Source of the DNA: CAZJRB01 sp964547995
GTDB taxonomy: Bacteria > Planctomycetota > Planctomycetia > Pirellulales > Thermoguttaceae
Length of the DNA: 26,160 nucleotides
Assembly (NCBI GenBank): GCA_964547995.1
Contig: CAZJRB010000109.1
Span: forward strand, 1-26,160
Direction: 5' to 3'
Both the position numbers and the translations under genes were made by a program. Positions within the stretch are counted from its first letter, which is position 1. The number at the start of each line of letters is the position of its first letter. Under the pieces are notes generated by a model. It did no database searches. It was not told where the DNA came from and saw only the letters and a list, made by a program, of their open reading frames with translations. This document shows positions 7,068-14,633 of this stretch, piece after piece.

Positions 7068-8576
7068 GTGACTTCGGAAACCCTTGAACACCTGACGCCC
7101 GAGTTTGTGCTGATCGCCGTGGCGATGCTGATCTACACGGCCGGGCTGTTCTGCGATCTGCGCCGGCGCTGGAAGTGGATCGGCGCAGGCGGATTGGGGG
7201 CCGCGGCGGTCGCGCTAGTTTGGTCGCAGCAGACCGCGCCGCCGGAGGGAGGAGCAATTGCGGCCGACGCGCTCGCTTGCTACATCCGGTGGCTGGCCCT
7301 GGGTATGGGGGGCCTCCTGGTGATGTCGATCTGCCGCCCGGCCGCAAAGGGCATGTCTTGGCACGTCGGCTCGCTGCTGCTGGCGGTTGCCGCCTTGATG
7401 CTAACGGCCGGGGCCGGCAACCTCATTCTGCTGTTCGCCTCGTTGGAGCTGATTTCAATTCCAATTTACGTGTTGCTCTGGCTCGGCCGTGAAGGTTCCG
7501 ATTCAGAGGAAGTTGCGGCGAAGTACTTCTTCCCGGGCATCCTGGCGTCGGCCATGCTGCTGTACGGGTTCGCTTTTCTCTACGGGATGACCGGATCGAC
7601 GAACCTGGGCGCCGCGGCCGGGGCACTCGCCGATCCTGTGGGCGTTTCGGGCAACTTTGGGGCGTTTGCCGGGTTGGCACGGGTGCTGGTTTTCGCCGGG
7701 TTGGGTTTCAAGATCGCGGCCGTGCCGTTTCATTTCTACGCCCCGGACGTCTTCCAGGGAACGACGCACGGCAACGCCGCACTGCTCTCGACCGTTCCCA
7801 AGGCGGCCGGGTTCGTCGTGATCGTGAGGCTGCTGGGGCCGGCCATGGTGAATGCAGAGCCCGGCGCGTGGCGAATTATCCTGCTGACGGCCGTGCTGAC
7901 CATGACGCTCGGCAACGTCCTTGCGCTGTGGCAGAACAACCTGCGGCGATTGCTGGCTTACGCCTCGATCGCGCAGACCGGCTACGTGCTGATGGGGCTG
8001 GCGGCCGCGCCCTGCGGCGGAATCGGCGCGATGTGGTTCTACCTGGACGTCTACGCGATCGCCACCATCGGCACGTTCGCGGCCCTGGAGTACCTGGGAC
8101 GGGTGGAGCGATCGCTCGATAACATCGACGAGTTGGCTGGGCTGGCTCGCACGCGGCCGGCAATCGCCGCCGTGATTGCCGTGCTGATGTTCTCGCTGAC
8201 GGGTATTCCGCCGCTGGCCGGATTCTGGGCGAAACTGTTTGTTTTCCGCAGCACGATGGACGTCGGCACGCCCGGATTGCGGCCGTGGTTCGTTGCCTTG
8301 GCGGTCATTGCGGCAATAAACGCGGTCGTGGCTGCGGTCTATTATCTGCGGCTTGTCCGGGTGATGTATTTCCGCGTGCCGCTGGGAACACCGAAGGCAG
8401 AAGGCGGCCGCGGACCCCGGCTGGCGGCCGTCGTATCGGCCGCACTGGTAATCCTGATCGGGATTCTGCCGGGGCCGCTGATGAACGAGTCGAACAAAGC
8501 CATCCCGGGCGGGGCTATTGAGCATTCTGAAGCGGCAGGGTATTCTTTGGGAGATCTGCAAAGCCGCGACCAGTGA
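7068..8576 (+). CDS. nuoN: NADH-quinone oxidoreductase subunit N
   Basis: 502 residues starting at GTG 7068, 24 bp after nuoJK. It is a polytopic antiporter-like subunit of the complex I membrane arm. Residues equivalent to the conserved proton-channel set are visible: E127 in LFASLELISIP (TM5), K215 in GFKIAAVPFHFYAPDVFQG (TM7), K245 in STVPKAAGF (TM8) and K389 in PPLAGFWAKLF (TM12). NNLRRLLAYASIAQTGY is also characteristic. The last codons (LQSRDQ and TGA) fall within a copy of a dispersed palindromic repeat (8558-8575), so the C-terminus may have been altered by repeat insertion. Length is normal for the family. Confidence 0.96.
   Translation: MTSETLEHLTPEFVLIAVAMLIYTAGLFCDLRRRWKWIGAGGLGAAAVALVWSQQTAPPEGGAIAADALACYIRWLALGMGGLLVMSICRPAAKGMSWHVGSLLLAVAALMLTAGAGNLILLFASLELISIPIYVLLWLGREGSDSEEVAAKYFFPGILASAMLLYGFAFLYGMTGSTNLGAAAGALADPVGVSGNFGAFAGLARVLVFAGLGFKIAAVPFHFYAPDVFQGTTHGNAALLSTVPKAAGFVVIVRLLGPAMVNAEPGAWRIILLTAVLTMTLGNVLALWQNNLRRLLAYASIAQTGYVLMGLAAAPCGGIGAMWFYLDVYAIATIGTFAALEYLGRVERSLDNIDELAGLARTRPAIAAVIAVLMFSLTGIPPLAGFWAKLFVFRSTMDVGTPGLRPWFVALAVIAAINAVVAAVYYLRLVRVMYFRVPLGTPKAEGGRGPRLAAVVSAALVILIGILPGPLMNESNKAIPGGAIEHSEAAGYSLGDLQSRDQ
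8558..8575 (-). repeat. Half copy of the GCGACCASTGGTCGCGGCTT repeat at the nuoN stop
   Basis: GCAAAGCCGCGACCAGTG here matches the half-sites at 13137-13162 and 13227-13253 and, more loosely, 8735-8760. It contains all but the last base of the TGA stop codon of nuoN. Confidence 0.7.
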
Positions 8577-8610
8577 GGTTGGGATTGTTGGGGTCCAATA
8601 TCGACGGCCC

Positions 8611-8697
8611 TGTAGGGAACGCCCTCCGTGGCGTTCCGAGACGTGGGGAACGTGCTCTATGCCGCTTCCCGGAACGCCACAGAGGGCGTTCCCTACA
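8611..8697. repeat. Inverted repeat, 28-bp arms
   Basis: Arm 8611-8638 (TGTAGGGAACGCCCTC...) is the reverse complement of 8670-8697 with a single mismatch, around a 31-nt loop. It lies between nuoN and the next gene and could act as a transcript-end structure, but there is no T-run typical of an intrinsic terminator. Confidence 0.88.
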
Positions 8698-8709
8698 AAA
8701 AGTCCCAGC

Positions 8710-8760
8710 GGTCGCGACTTTTGTAGTAAACCCTCCGCGACCGGTGGTCGCGGCTTTACA
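8710..8760. repeat. Divergent copies of the GGTCGCGGCTTTGTA repeat
   Basis: GGTCGCGACTTTTGTAGTA (8710-8728) and CCGCGACCGGTGGTCGCGGC plus TTTACA (8735-8760) are related to the copies at 8558-8575, 13137-13162 and 13227-13253. The second is a self-complementary palindrome (CCGCGACC / GGTCGCGG) ending 14 nt before the next gene. Confidence 0.65.
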
Positions 8761-8774
8761 ATAAGAAAATCACC

Positions 8775-10148
8775 ATGCCCCGAAAGCGGATCACCGCCGT
8801 CGAGCTTGCCCGGCTGTTGAACTCGGCCGACCGGCCGATTTACGTCCTGGACGACGAGTTGACGATAGTATTCGTGAATCGGGCGTGTTGCGACTGGATC
8901 GGCCCGGCGGCCGATGAATTAGTGGGACTCCGGGCCGCTTATCACAGCGATCCGGAAATCAGCGGGCCGGAGGCCGTCGCGGCAAGGCTCTGCCCGCCGC
9001 CGGAGTCGATGACCGCAGCTCGATCGACGGCCAACGTCTCTTGTGTCGGCCGGCGCGGGCAATTGCATTATCGCCGGGCAAGGTTTGTGCCTATCGGCCC
9101 GGCGCCGGATGAGACAATCGGACTGATTGCCGTTTTGGATGTCGAGGACTTGCCGGAGCCGGTTGAGGAGACGACGACGACGCTCGAGTCCGACTCGGTG
9201 CAGTTGCACGAGCGGATTGCACGATTTCGCCGCGAAACGGCGGGACGCTATCGGGCGGACCGGCTGCTGGGTGATTCGCCTGCGATCCGCAAGGCGCGGC
9301 GCCAGATCGAGGTGGCAGCCGGGAGCCGGGAGAGCGTTCTGCTGGTTGGCCCGACCGGCAGCGGTCGACGCCACACGGCCGCCGCCATCCATTACAGCCG
9401 CGATCCGTCGAAGGTCGGATCGCTGATCCCCTTGGCATGTGCGGTTCTGGGCGCGGACCTGATTCATTCGACGGTCAGGGCCCTGCGGACCGGCGACGTG
9501 CTCGGCAAGGAAGCAGAGCGCAGCACGCTGCTGCTGAACGAGGTGGACCGGCTACAGCCGGACGCGCAGGCCAACCTTGCGGGGGAGCTGGTCGGCCGTT
9601 CGTTCCCGCTGCGGTTGATTGCCACGGCGGAGCGGTCGCCGGCCGAGTTGGCGAGCCGGGGCGAGTTTCTGGAGGACCTGGCGGCCGTCCTGAGCACAAT
9701 TACCATCGAGTTGCCCCCACTGGCCGAGCGAATCGAGGACTTGCCCCTGTTGTCGCAACAATTCCTGGAAGAGTGCAACGCCCGCGGGCCAAACCAGATC
9801 GCCGGCTTCACCCAGGAGGCGCTCGACGCGATGCACGCCTATCGATGGCAGGGCAACCTCGACGAACTCACCGAGACGGTTGCGGAAGCCCACCGGCAAA
9901 CCCGCGGGCCGAAGATCGACGTCGACGACCTGCCCGAACGCATCCATCTGGCCGCTGACGCGGCGGCCCACCCGCCTCGCGAGCAGGAAACCATCGTTCT
10001 CGATCAGTTCCTCGAAAAGGTCGAGCGTGAGCTGATCCGCCGCGCCTTGGCCCAAGCCAAGGGCAACAAGTCCCAGGCCGCACGTTTGTTGGGGATCAGC
10101 AGGGCGAGGGTGATTCGAAGAGTCCGGCAACTCGGATTGGAGGAATAG
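8775..10148 (+). CDS. PAS / degenerate AAA+ / Fis-type HTH regulator (sigma-54 activator homologue)
   Basis: 457 residues. Residues about 13-125 form a PAS-like sensor (PIYVLDDELTIVFVNRACCDWIG). Residues 163-400 are homologous to sigma-54 activator AAA+ domains. Residues 420-455 form a Fis-type helix-turn-helix (ELIRRALAQAKGNKSQAARLLGISRARV). Catalytic motifs are eroded: Walker A reads GPTGSGRRH with the lysine replaced by R, Walker B reads TLLLNEVD with N for the first acid, no GAFTGA loop is present, and the sensor II region reads WQGNLDELTE instead of the usual VREL. It is therefore probably a DNA-binding regulator that does not hydrolyse ATP or contact sigma-54 in the usual way. No Shine-Dalgarno is obvious before the ATG. 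The next gene starts 1 nt after the stop, suggesting translational coupling. Confidence 0.85.
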   Translation: MPRKRITAVELARLLNSADRPIYVLDDELTIVFVNRACCDWIGPAADELVGLRAAYHSDPEISGPEAVAARLCPPPESMTAARSTANVSCVGRRGQLHYRRARFVPIGPAPDETIGLIAVLDVEDLPEPVEETTTTLESDSVQLHERIARFRRETAGRYRADRLLGDSPAIRKARRQIEVAAGSRESVLLVGPTGSGRRHTAAAIHYSRDPSKVGSLIPLACAVLGADLIHSTVRALRTGDVLGKEAERSTLLLNEVDRLQPDAQANLAGELVGRSFPLRLIATAERSPAELASRGEFLEDLAAVLSTITIELPPLAERIEDLPLLSQQFLEECNARGPNQIAGFTQEALDAMHAYRWQGNLDELTETVAEAHRQTRGPKIDVDDLPERIHLAADAAAHPPREQETIVLDQFLEKVERELIRRALAQAKGNKSQAARLLGISRARVIRRVRQLGLEE

Positions 10149-10149
10149 C

Positions 10150-10584
10150 GTGGGCGTGCCGGCACGATTGATCGTGTGCGAGCGGACGGGCCGTTGGGCC
10201 GTTGCGTTGCGCGGGGAATCGGCCTTCGCGGGCGTGCGCGTCTGGGAAACCCGCAGCCTTGCCGAGTGTTGGAAATTGTTGGCGGAGTCGCCTTGCAGCT
10301 TTCTGGTGGCGGAATTGACGTCCGCAAACGCCGACGACCTGCTGCGGCGATTGGCCCGGCTGGAGCGGGAGTTTCCCGGGGTTCGCGCGGCTGTGGTTGC
10401 CCGGCGCAGCCTGGCCGATCACCAATGGCTGGTCCGCGAGGCGGGCGCGATCCATTTTACGTGTTCACCCCGGCAGCTTACCCCGCTGGCCGAAGCGGCC
10501 TGCCGCCACCTATGTCAAGTCGAGGTGTCGGAGCCGGCGCTGAGCGAGCGGATGTGGGCGAGCCTGCCGTGGGAAGGACGCTAG
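10150..10584 (+). CDS. Small uncharacterised protein coupled to the PAS/AAA+ regulator
   Basis: 144 residues from a GTG one base after the preceding stop codon, so very probably co-translated. The family is not recognised. The text (LIVCERTGRWAVAL ... SFLVAELTSANADDLLRRLARLEREFPGVRAAVVARR) has alternating hydrophobic strands and helices, suggesting a receiver-like or Rossmann-like alpha/beta fold, but no obvious phospho-acceptor aspartate set was seen. There are no membrane segments or signal peptide. A role as partner or modulator of the upstream regulator is inferred from adjacency only. Confidence 0.7.
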   Translation: MGVPARLIVCERTGRWAVALRGESAFAGVRVWETRSLAECWKLLAESPCSFLVAELTSANADDLLRRLARLEREFPGVRAAVVARRSLADHQWLVREAGAIHFTCSPRQLTPLAEAACRHLCQVEVSEPALSERMWASLPWEGR

Positions 10585-10608
10585 TGCCGTATGACAATTG
10601 AAGCTGTG

Positions 10609-10686
10609 GGTGCCATGCCCACGCTTGCCGTGGGCATGTTTGTGGACGTTGCAGAACATGCCCACGGCAAGCGTGGGCATGGCACC
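10609..10686. repeat. Perfect 32-bp inverted repeat with nested palindromes
   Basis: Arm 10609-10640 is the exact reverse complement of 10655-10686, with a 14-nt loop. Each arm contains its own palindrome (CATGCCCACG and CGTGGGCATG around a 5-nt centre), so the locus can fold as one long hairpin or as two small ones. It lies between the 144-residue protein and mrp. Confidence 0.92.
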
Positions 10687-10730
10687 CCGGGCTGCAAACC
10701 TGTTCTGCAATAAACCAACGGAGATCCATC

Positions 10731-11813
10731 ATGGCCGACGAACCAGTTACCGAAGCGGCAGTCCAAGACCTGCTCGCCGAATTCAAGGACCCGGAGACCG
10801 GCCGAGGCGTCACGCAGCTTCAGCAGATCCACGGGCTTCAACTCGAAGGGGGGAAACTCGCCGTCACGTTGGGGCTGACGAGCTGGTCGGCGCCGCTGTG
10901 GGGCGAAACCGGCAACGAACTGGCCGAATTGCTCCGCTCGAAGTTCCCCAAGCTGGAAGTCGACGTCAAGACGGAACCGCACGACCGGCCAGCAGAGGGG
11001 GGCGGAGAACTGGGCCTGACCGCCAAGAGCGTCATCGTGATCGGTTCGGGCAAGGGAGGCGTGGGAAAGAGTTCGGTGGCCGTGATTTTGGCATACGGCC
11101 TGTCCAACGCGGGGTGCAAAGTCGGGTTGATGGACGCCGATATCTACGGGCCCAGCATTCCCCATCTCATTGGATCCGTCGGTCAGCCCGTGATGCACGG
11201 CGAGCGGATTCAACCGGTTGACGTCGACGGCCTGAAGGTCATGTCAATAGGATTTCTGGTCCCGTCGGGCGAGGCGGTGATCTGGCGCGGCCCGATGTTG
11301 CACGGGGCAATGAGGCAATTCCTCGGTGACACCGACTGGGGCGACCTCGATTACCTGATCATCGACATGCCGCCCGGCACTGGCGATATCCCCTTGTCGC
11401 TCTCCCAGTTGGTGCCGCTGACCGGGGCGGTTGTCGTCTGTACGCCGCAGGACGTCGCCTTGCTGGATGCCGTCAAGGCCATCGGCATGTTGCGTAAGGT
11501 CGGCATCGAGGTCGTGGGGATGGTCGAGAATATGAGCTTTTTCCTCTGTCCAGACTGCGACAGCCGCCACGACATCTTCGGCTCCGGCGGGGCGAAGCAG
11601 AAAGCGGCCGAGCTGGGCGTGCCGTTCCTCGGTGAAATTCCTCTGAATACCGAGTTGCGGGTCCTCGGTGATGAAGGCAAGCTGCGAGACGGCTTTCAGC
11701 ATCAGGCCGCCGGGCCGTACCTGGAAGCGATTTGCCGCAACCTCGTAAGGGAGTTGGCGGACGAGCGGGGCCAGCAGCCGGTCATGCCTAAGCTCACGGT
11801 ATTGGGGCAATAG
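10731..11813 (+). CDS. mrp: Mrp/ApbC-family P-loop ATPase, Fe-S cluster carrier
   Basis: 360 residues, ATG at 10731 with GGAG 8 nt upstream. Residues about 8-80 form a MIP18/DUF59-type domain (LLAEFKDPETGRGV). Residues 98-350 form the Mrp/NBP35 ATPase with deviant Walker A GSGKGGVGKSS (about 105-115), DADIYGPSIP (about 135-144), IIDMPPGTGD (about 210-219) and the CPDC pair at 273-276, which would bind a bridging [4Fe-4S] cluster. The protein is expected to be a cytoplasmic homodimer delivering Fe-S clusters to apo-proteins. A hairpin terminator follows at 11853-11887. It is a single-gene unit, with a long inverted repeat in its upstream region. Confidence 0.96.
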   Translation: MADEPVTEAAVQDLLAEFKDPETGRGVTQLQQIHGLQLEGGKLAVTLGLTSWSAPLWGETGNELAELLRSKFPKLEVDVKTEPHDRPAEGGGELGLTAKSVIVIGSGKGGVGKSSVAVILAYGLSNAGCKVGLMDADIYGPSIPHLIGSVGQPVMHGERIQPVDVDGLKVMSIGFLVPSGEAVIWRGPMLHGAMRQFLGDTDWGDLDYLIIDMPPGTGDIPLSLSQLVPLTGAVVVCTPQDVALLDAVKAIGMLRKVGIEVVGMVENMSFFLCPDCDSRHDIFGSGGAKQKAAELGVPFLGEIPLNTELRVLGDEGKLRDGFQHQAAGPYLEAICRNLVRELADERGQQPVMPKLTVLGQ

Positions 11814-11852
11814 GCGTGCAGGGCAGTCTAAAGCATTGCCAATAAACAACTT

Positions 11853-11887
11853 AGGGCCGCTGGAACGGTTGATCCCGGCGGCCCTTT
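11853..11887. terminator. Intrinsic terminator after mrp, possibly bidirectional
   Basis: AGGGCCGCTGG (11853-11863) pairs with CCGGCGGCCCT (11875-11885), with one G-U pair and an 11-nt loop, followed by TTTCTC on the plus strand. It lies 40 nt after mrp and 42 nt beyond the end of the convergent Lys-rich gene, so it may serve both. Confidence 0.65.
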
Positions 11888-11928
11888 CTCGTCGTGGTTC
11901 GGGTCTTGCGGCGGAAGGCAAACCGCTG

Positions 11929-12069
11929 CTACCTCTTGCACCCGCAGCCCTTCTTCTTGGTCTTCTTCTTGGCCTTCTTCTTCGGGGCCTTTTTCTTGGC
12001 TGCCTTCTTGGCCTTCTTCTTGGGGGCCTTTTTCTTGGCAGCCTTCTTCTTTGCCTTTTTTTTGGCCAC
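11929..12069 (-). CDS. Lys/Ala-rich histone H1-like small protein with GCGC tail
   Basis: 46 residues from GTG 12069 to TAG 11929. GGAGG sits 7 nt before the GTG, which decides the start. The protein is almost entirely Lys, Ala and Pro: AKKKAKKKAAKKKAPKKK, then a second KAAKKKAPKKK unit, ending KKKGCGCKR. The period (KAAKKKAPKK) resembles the tails of histone H1 and the bacterial Hc1/HctB-type nucleoid proteins, so DNA or RNA binding is inferred. The two cysteines near the C-terminus could bind a metal or form a disulfide. Its composition is unlike that of any neighbour. It has its own promoter candidate at 12181-12208. Reverse frames over the repeat give long Phe/Leu-rich and Arg-rich readings that are artefacts of the AAG-rich code. 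Confidence 0.8.
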   Translation of the reverse strand: MAKKKAKKKAAKKKAPKKKAKKAAKKKAPKKKAKKKTKKKGCGCKR

Positions 12070-12180
12070 AACGACACCTCCGTCCTAGGGTTCGCGGCGA
12101 ACTTTGCGGCGGCAACTTCCAACAGCGAAAGACCACCGGCACGCGTCGCCTGTTGCGCAAATTTCAGACGCAGTGTCCCA

Positions 12181-12208
12181 GTTATACTCGTTCTTCGATT
12201 TCTTTCAA
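12181..12208 (-). promoter_or_regulatory. Sigma-70-like promoter for the Lys-rich small protein
   Basis: On the minus strand TTGAAA (12208-12203), a 16-nt spacer, then TATAAC (12186-12181), 5 of 6 matches in the -10. The predicted leader is about 105 nt. This suggests the small gene is transcribed independently of the M50 gene upstream. Confidence 0.55.
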
Positions 12209-12281
12209 CACCAGATTGGCCGGTTCTGCGCAATTTTCAAGAAGATTTTCCCGGTTGCGTTCAAGTCGGCAAGCCGTGTAC

Positions 12282-13055
12282 TCACCAAGATCGCCGATCG
12301 CTGTAAGCCTGCAACGCCTGGAAGCTCGTGAAGGCCAGATAGCCGAACATCAAGGCGACAAACACGCTTTGCATGCGGACCAACCCGACGACGGCCAATG
12401 CCGCAGCGGTAAAGATCGACAGGATCAGCGACTGGCGGATTCCGTTGCGGGGACTGATTGTCAGCAGGACCTCGTGGGATATCCTGCCGCCGTCGAGCGG
12501 ATAGACGGGCAACAGGTTGACGGCGCCCCAGATGAAGCTGATGAACAAGACATCCCACAGGAAGTCGGTGAACGCCGCCGAACCGATCTCTTCCATACCG
12601 AACACAATTCCCAACGGCCCCCCGAGGGCAAATACGATCTTGTAGCCGGCCAGTTTGATCGCACCAACCACGACCGCGGCCAGCAGAAACCCGGCCCCCG
12701 GACCGGCGAAAGAAATCAGAATCTGCGCCAAGGGGCTATTCCCCTTCGATCCATACGATGCCGACGGATCGTACGAGGCCAATCCTCCGAAACCGTGCAG
12801 CGTGATCCACGGTCGGAACCCGTAGGCCCGCATGACAAATGCGTGCCCCAGCTCGTGACACAAAATCGAGAGGAAGACGGCGCTCACCCAGGGCAAGAGA
12901 ACGAGCAACGCCTCGCGGAGACCGGGGGCCTTGAACAACTGGCGACTGCACAGCAGCACCGCGACCAGCCAGAAAAACGGGTGTACCCGGACGGGAAAGC
13001 CGAACAGCGAGAAGTTCAGGTCGCCTTGCGAGCGGGGAGGTTCGCTAAACAGCAC
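12282..13055 (-). CDS. M50-family site-2 protease homologue
   Basis: 257 residues from GTG 13055, with AGGAG 8 nt upstream. It is polytopic, with hydrophobic segments at about 23-40, 48-66, 110-135, 165-185 and 205-240. The zinc motif HELGH is at 67-71 and the third-ligand motif LDGGR at 187-191 (YPLDGGRI), both within membrane segments as in SpoIVFB/RseP-type intramembrane proteases. There is no PDZ or CBS domain, which places it in the minimal SpoIVFB-like class. It lies between lpxB (same strand, 140 bp upstream) and the Lys-rich gene. Its substrate is unknown; an anti-sigma factor or membrane-bound regulator is typical for the family. Confidence 0.92.
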   Translation of the reverse strand: MLFSEPPRSQGDLNFSLFGFPVRVHPFFWLVAVLLCSRQLFKAPGLREALLVLLPWVSAVFLSILCHELGHAFVMRAYGFRPWITLHGFGGLASYDPSASYGSKGNSPLAQILISFAGPGAGFLLAAVVVGAIKLAGYKIVFALGGPLGIVFGMEEIGSAAFTDFLWDVLFISFIWGAVNLLPVYPLDGGRISHEVLLTISPRNGIRQSLILSIFTAAALAVVGLVRMQSVFVALMFGYLAFTSFQALQAYSDRRSW

Positions 13056-13136
13056 CGATCGGTCTCCTGCGGGTTAGTTACCCGTACCGGGTGTGCGGTG
13101 GTCAAGCACCGCTATTTCACGCTATTCTAGCGAGAA

Positions 13137-13253
13137 TACAAAGCCGCGACCAGTGGCCGCGGAGTCGGCCCTGCGATGCTGTTGTGGAGCCGATTTCACC
13201 CGTGAACACACCCGATGTCAGTATCCCCGCGACCACTGGTCGCGGCTTTGTAG
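13137..13253. repeat. Pair of inverted palindromic repeats overlapping the lpxB 3' end
   Basis: TACAAAGCCGCGACCAGTGG (13137-13156) and its near complement CCGCGACCACTGGTCGCGGC plus TTTGTAG (13227-13253) lie in opposite orientation around about 65 bp. The right copy is itself a palindrome. It codes for the last part of LpxB (AHYKAATSGRGD). The lpxB TGA stop at 13196-13198 lies between the two copies. Confidence 0.8.
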
Positions 13254-14509
13254 TGCGCAAGGCGCGAGCCGGCGTGTACGAAATGCGGCCGGGGAACGGG
13301 CTCGGTGCGGGCCGCCAGCGTGTCGAGGATATACTCGGCCGCCCGGCGCGAGGCCCCGCCATGCGCCACCCGGGCCTTCAAGGCGGCCAACTCGGCAATC
13401 CGCGACTCCCGCTTTGCCGTGTCGGTCAACCATTCGATCACGTGCGCAGCAATCTGCGACGATTTGTCCCCGCACGTCAGATACTCGGGAAACAGCACGC
13501 CCTCGGCATCCGGTTGCGAGGGGTCGAAGGGCGTGATGTCCTCGGGGTAAAGCTCGTCGGCCGTCAACAAGTTGACCAGGGTGATATATTTCACTTTTCG
13601 GAGGAACCGTTGCACGAAAAAGCCCAACCGGCTGACCCAGTACAGAATGACCGTCGGCTTGGTGTAGTAGAGCAATTCCAGCGACACGGAGCCGGAGACC
13701 GACATGCAGCAATCGGCCAGGCGGATCAGCTCGGGCGTCTTGCCGACGTGGACGTCGACCGCCAACCCCGATTCGTCCGCCAGCCGCTGCGCGATCTCGG
13801 CCTGACGGGGTTTGAACGCGGCCATGGCGAAGCGGGCGTTCGGAACCTTCTCGCGGACGAGCGCCGCCGCCTTGAGAAACCATTTCGTGTTGTGCTCGAC
13901 CTCCTGTGTCCGCGAGCCGGGCAGAATCACCACCAGCGGCCCCGGCTGGTTCTCGTAGTGCCGGATGAACCGCTCGTCGAACGCCTGGCGCCGGACCTCG
14001 TCGAAGAACGGATGACCGACGAACGTCGCGTTGCAGCCGTGGGCGCGGAACCATTCTTCTTCAAACGGCAGGCTACAGAGCACGTGATCGACAAACCGCC
14101 GCATCTTCTTCACCCGCCACCGGGCCCAGCTCCAAATCTGCGGCGGCGTGTAGTAGAAGACGGGGATCCCGTGCGCCTTGGCCCGGCGGGCGATCCACCA
14201 GTTGAAGCCGGGGTAGTCGATCAGCACCACCGCGTCCGGTTTGTGATGGCGGAAATAACGATCGGCACGGCTGGCAAGGTCCCAGAACTTGTGGATGTTC
14301 AACAGCACGCGGGCAATCCACATCACGGCCAGGGCGGTCAGATCGGCGTGGAGCCGGCATCCGGCGGCGGCCATTTCCGGCCCGCCGTAGCCGACGATAT
14401 CGAGGTCCCCGCACCGGCGCTTCAACTGCCGGATCAGGTTCGCGCCGTGGACGTCGCCGCTCGGCTCGCCGACGGAGAAGAAAATTTTCAGCGGTCTGCG
14501 CGATGGCAT
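13196..14509 (-). CDS. lpxB: Lipid-A-disaccharide synthase
   Basis: 437 residues from ATG 14509. It joins UDP-2,3-diacylglucosamine and lipid X into the lipid A disaccharide (GT19 family, membrane-associated on the cytoplasmic side). Family signatures are IFFSVGEPSGDVHGANLI at 9-26, VLIDYPGFNWWIARRAKAHG, YYTPPQIWSWARWR, LPGSRTQEVEHN, and SVSGSVSLELLYYTKPTVI. The usual core ends near AAEYILDTLAART; a further 35 or so residues end in a stretch encoded by a palindromic repeat, so the native stop appears to have been replaced. It is divergent from the BASS transporter. No clear Shine-Dalgarno was seen. The gene supports an outer membrane with lipid A. Confidence 0.95.
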   Translation of the reverse strand: MPSRRPLKIFFSVGEPSGDVHGANLIRQLKRRCGDLDIVGYGGPEMAAAGCRLHADLTALAVMWIARVLLNIHKFWDLASRADRYFRHHKPDAVVLIDYPGFNWWIARRAKAHGIPVFYYTPPQIWSWARWRVKKMRRFVDHVLCSLPFEEEWFRAHGCNATFVGHPFFDEVRRQAFDERFIRHYENQPGPLVVILPGSRTQEVEHNTKWFLKAAALVREKVPNARFAMAAFKPRQAEIAQRLADESGLAVDVHVGKTPELIRLADCCMSVSGSVSLELLYYTKPTVILYWVSRLGFFVQRFLRKVKYITLVNLLTADELYPEDITPFDPSQPDAEGVLFPEYLTCGDKSSQIAAHVIEWLTDTAKRESRIAELAALKARVAHGGASRRAAEYILDTLAARTEPVPRPHFVHAGSRLAHYKAATSGRGDTDIGCVHG

Positions 14510-14633
14510 GGCGGGAGTTTCTGGTCTAGAATCGGATGTTTACGGGTGCTTGCCGACAAAGCGGGGCGGAGTATCGCAGAATAGCCCGTTTCACGAAAGT
14601 GCAGTTTCCGCGGCGTTAACCTCCTGCCACATA

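Noticed and set aside
11244..12233. Arg-rich minus-strand frame of 329 aa
   Set aside because: A frame-shifted reading over the Lys-rich gene and mrp; the Arg runs come from reading AAG repeats out of frame.
11836..12306. Leu/Phe-rich plus-strand frames that look like membrane proteins
   Set aside because: They are the reverse reading of the AAG-rich Lys codons of the 46-residue protein, without a supported start or ribosome site.
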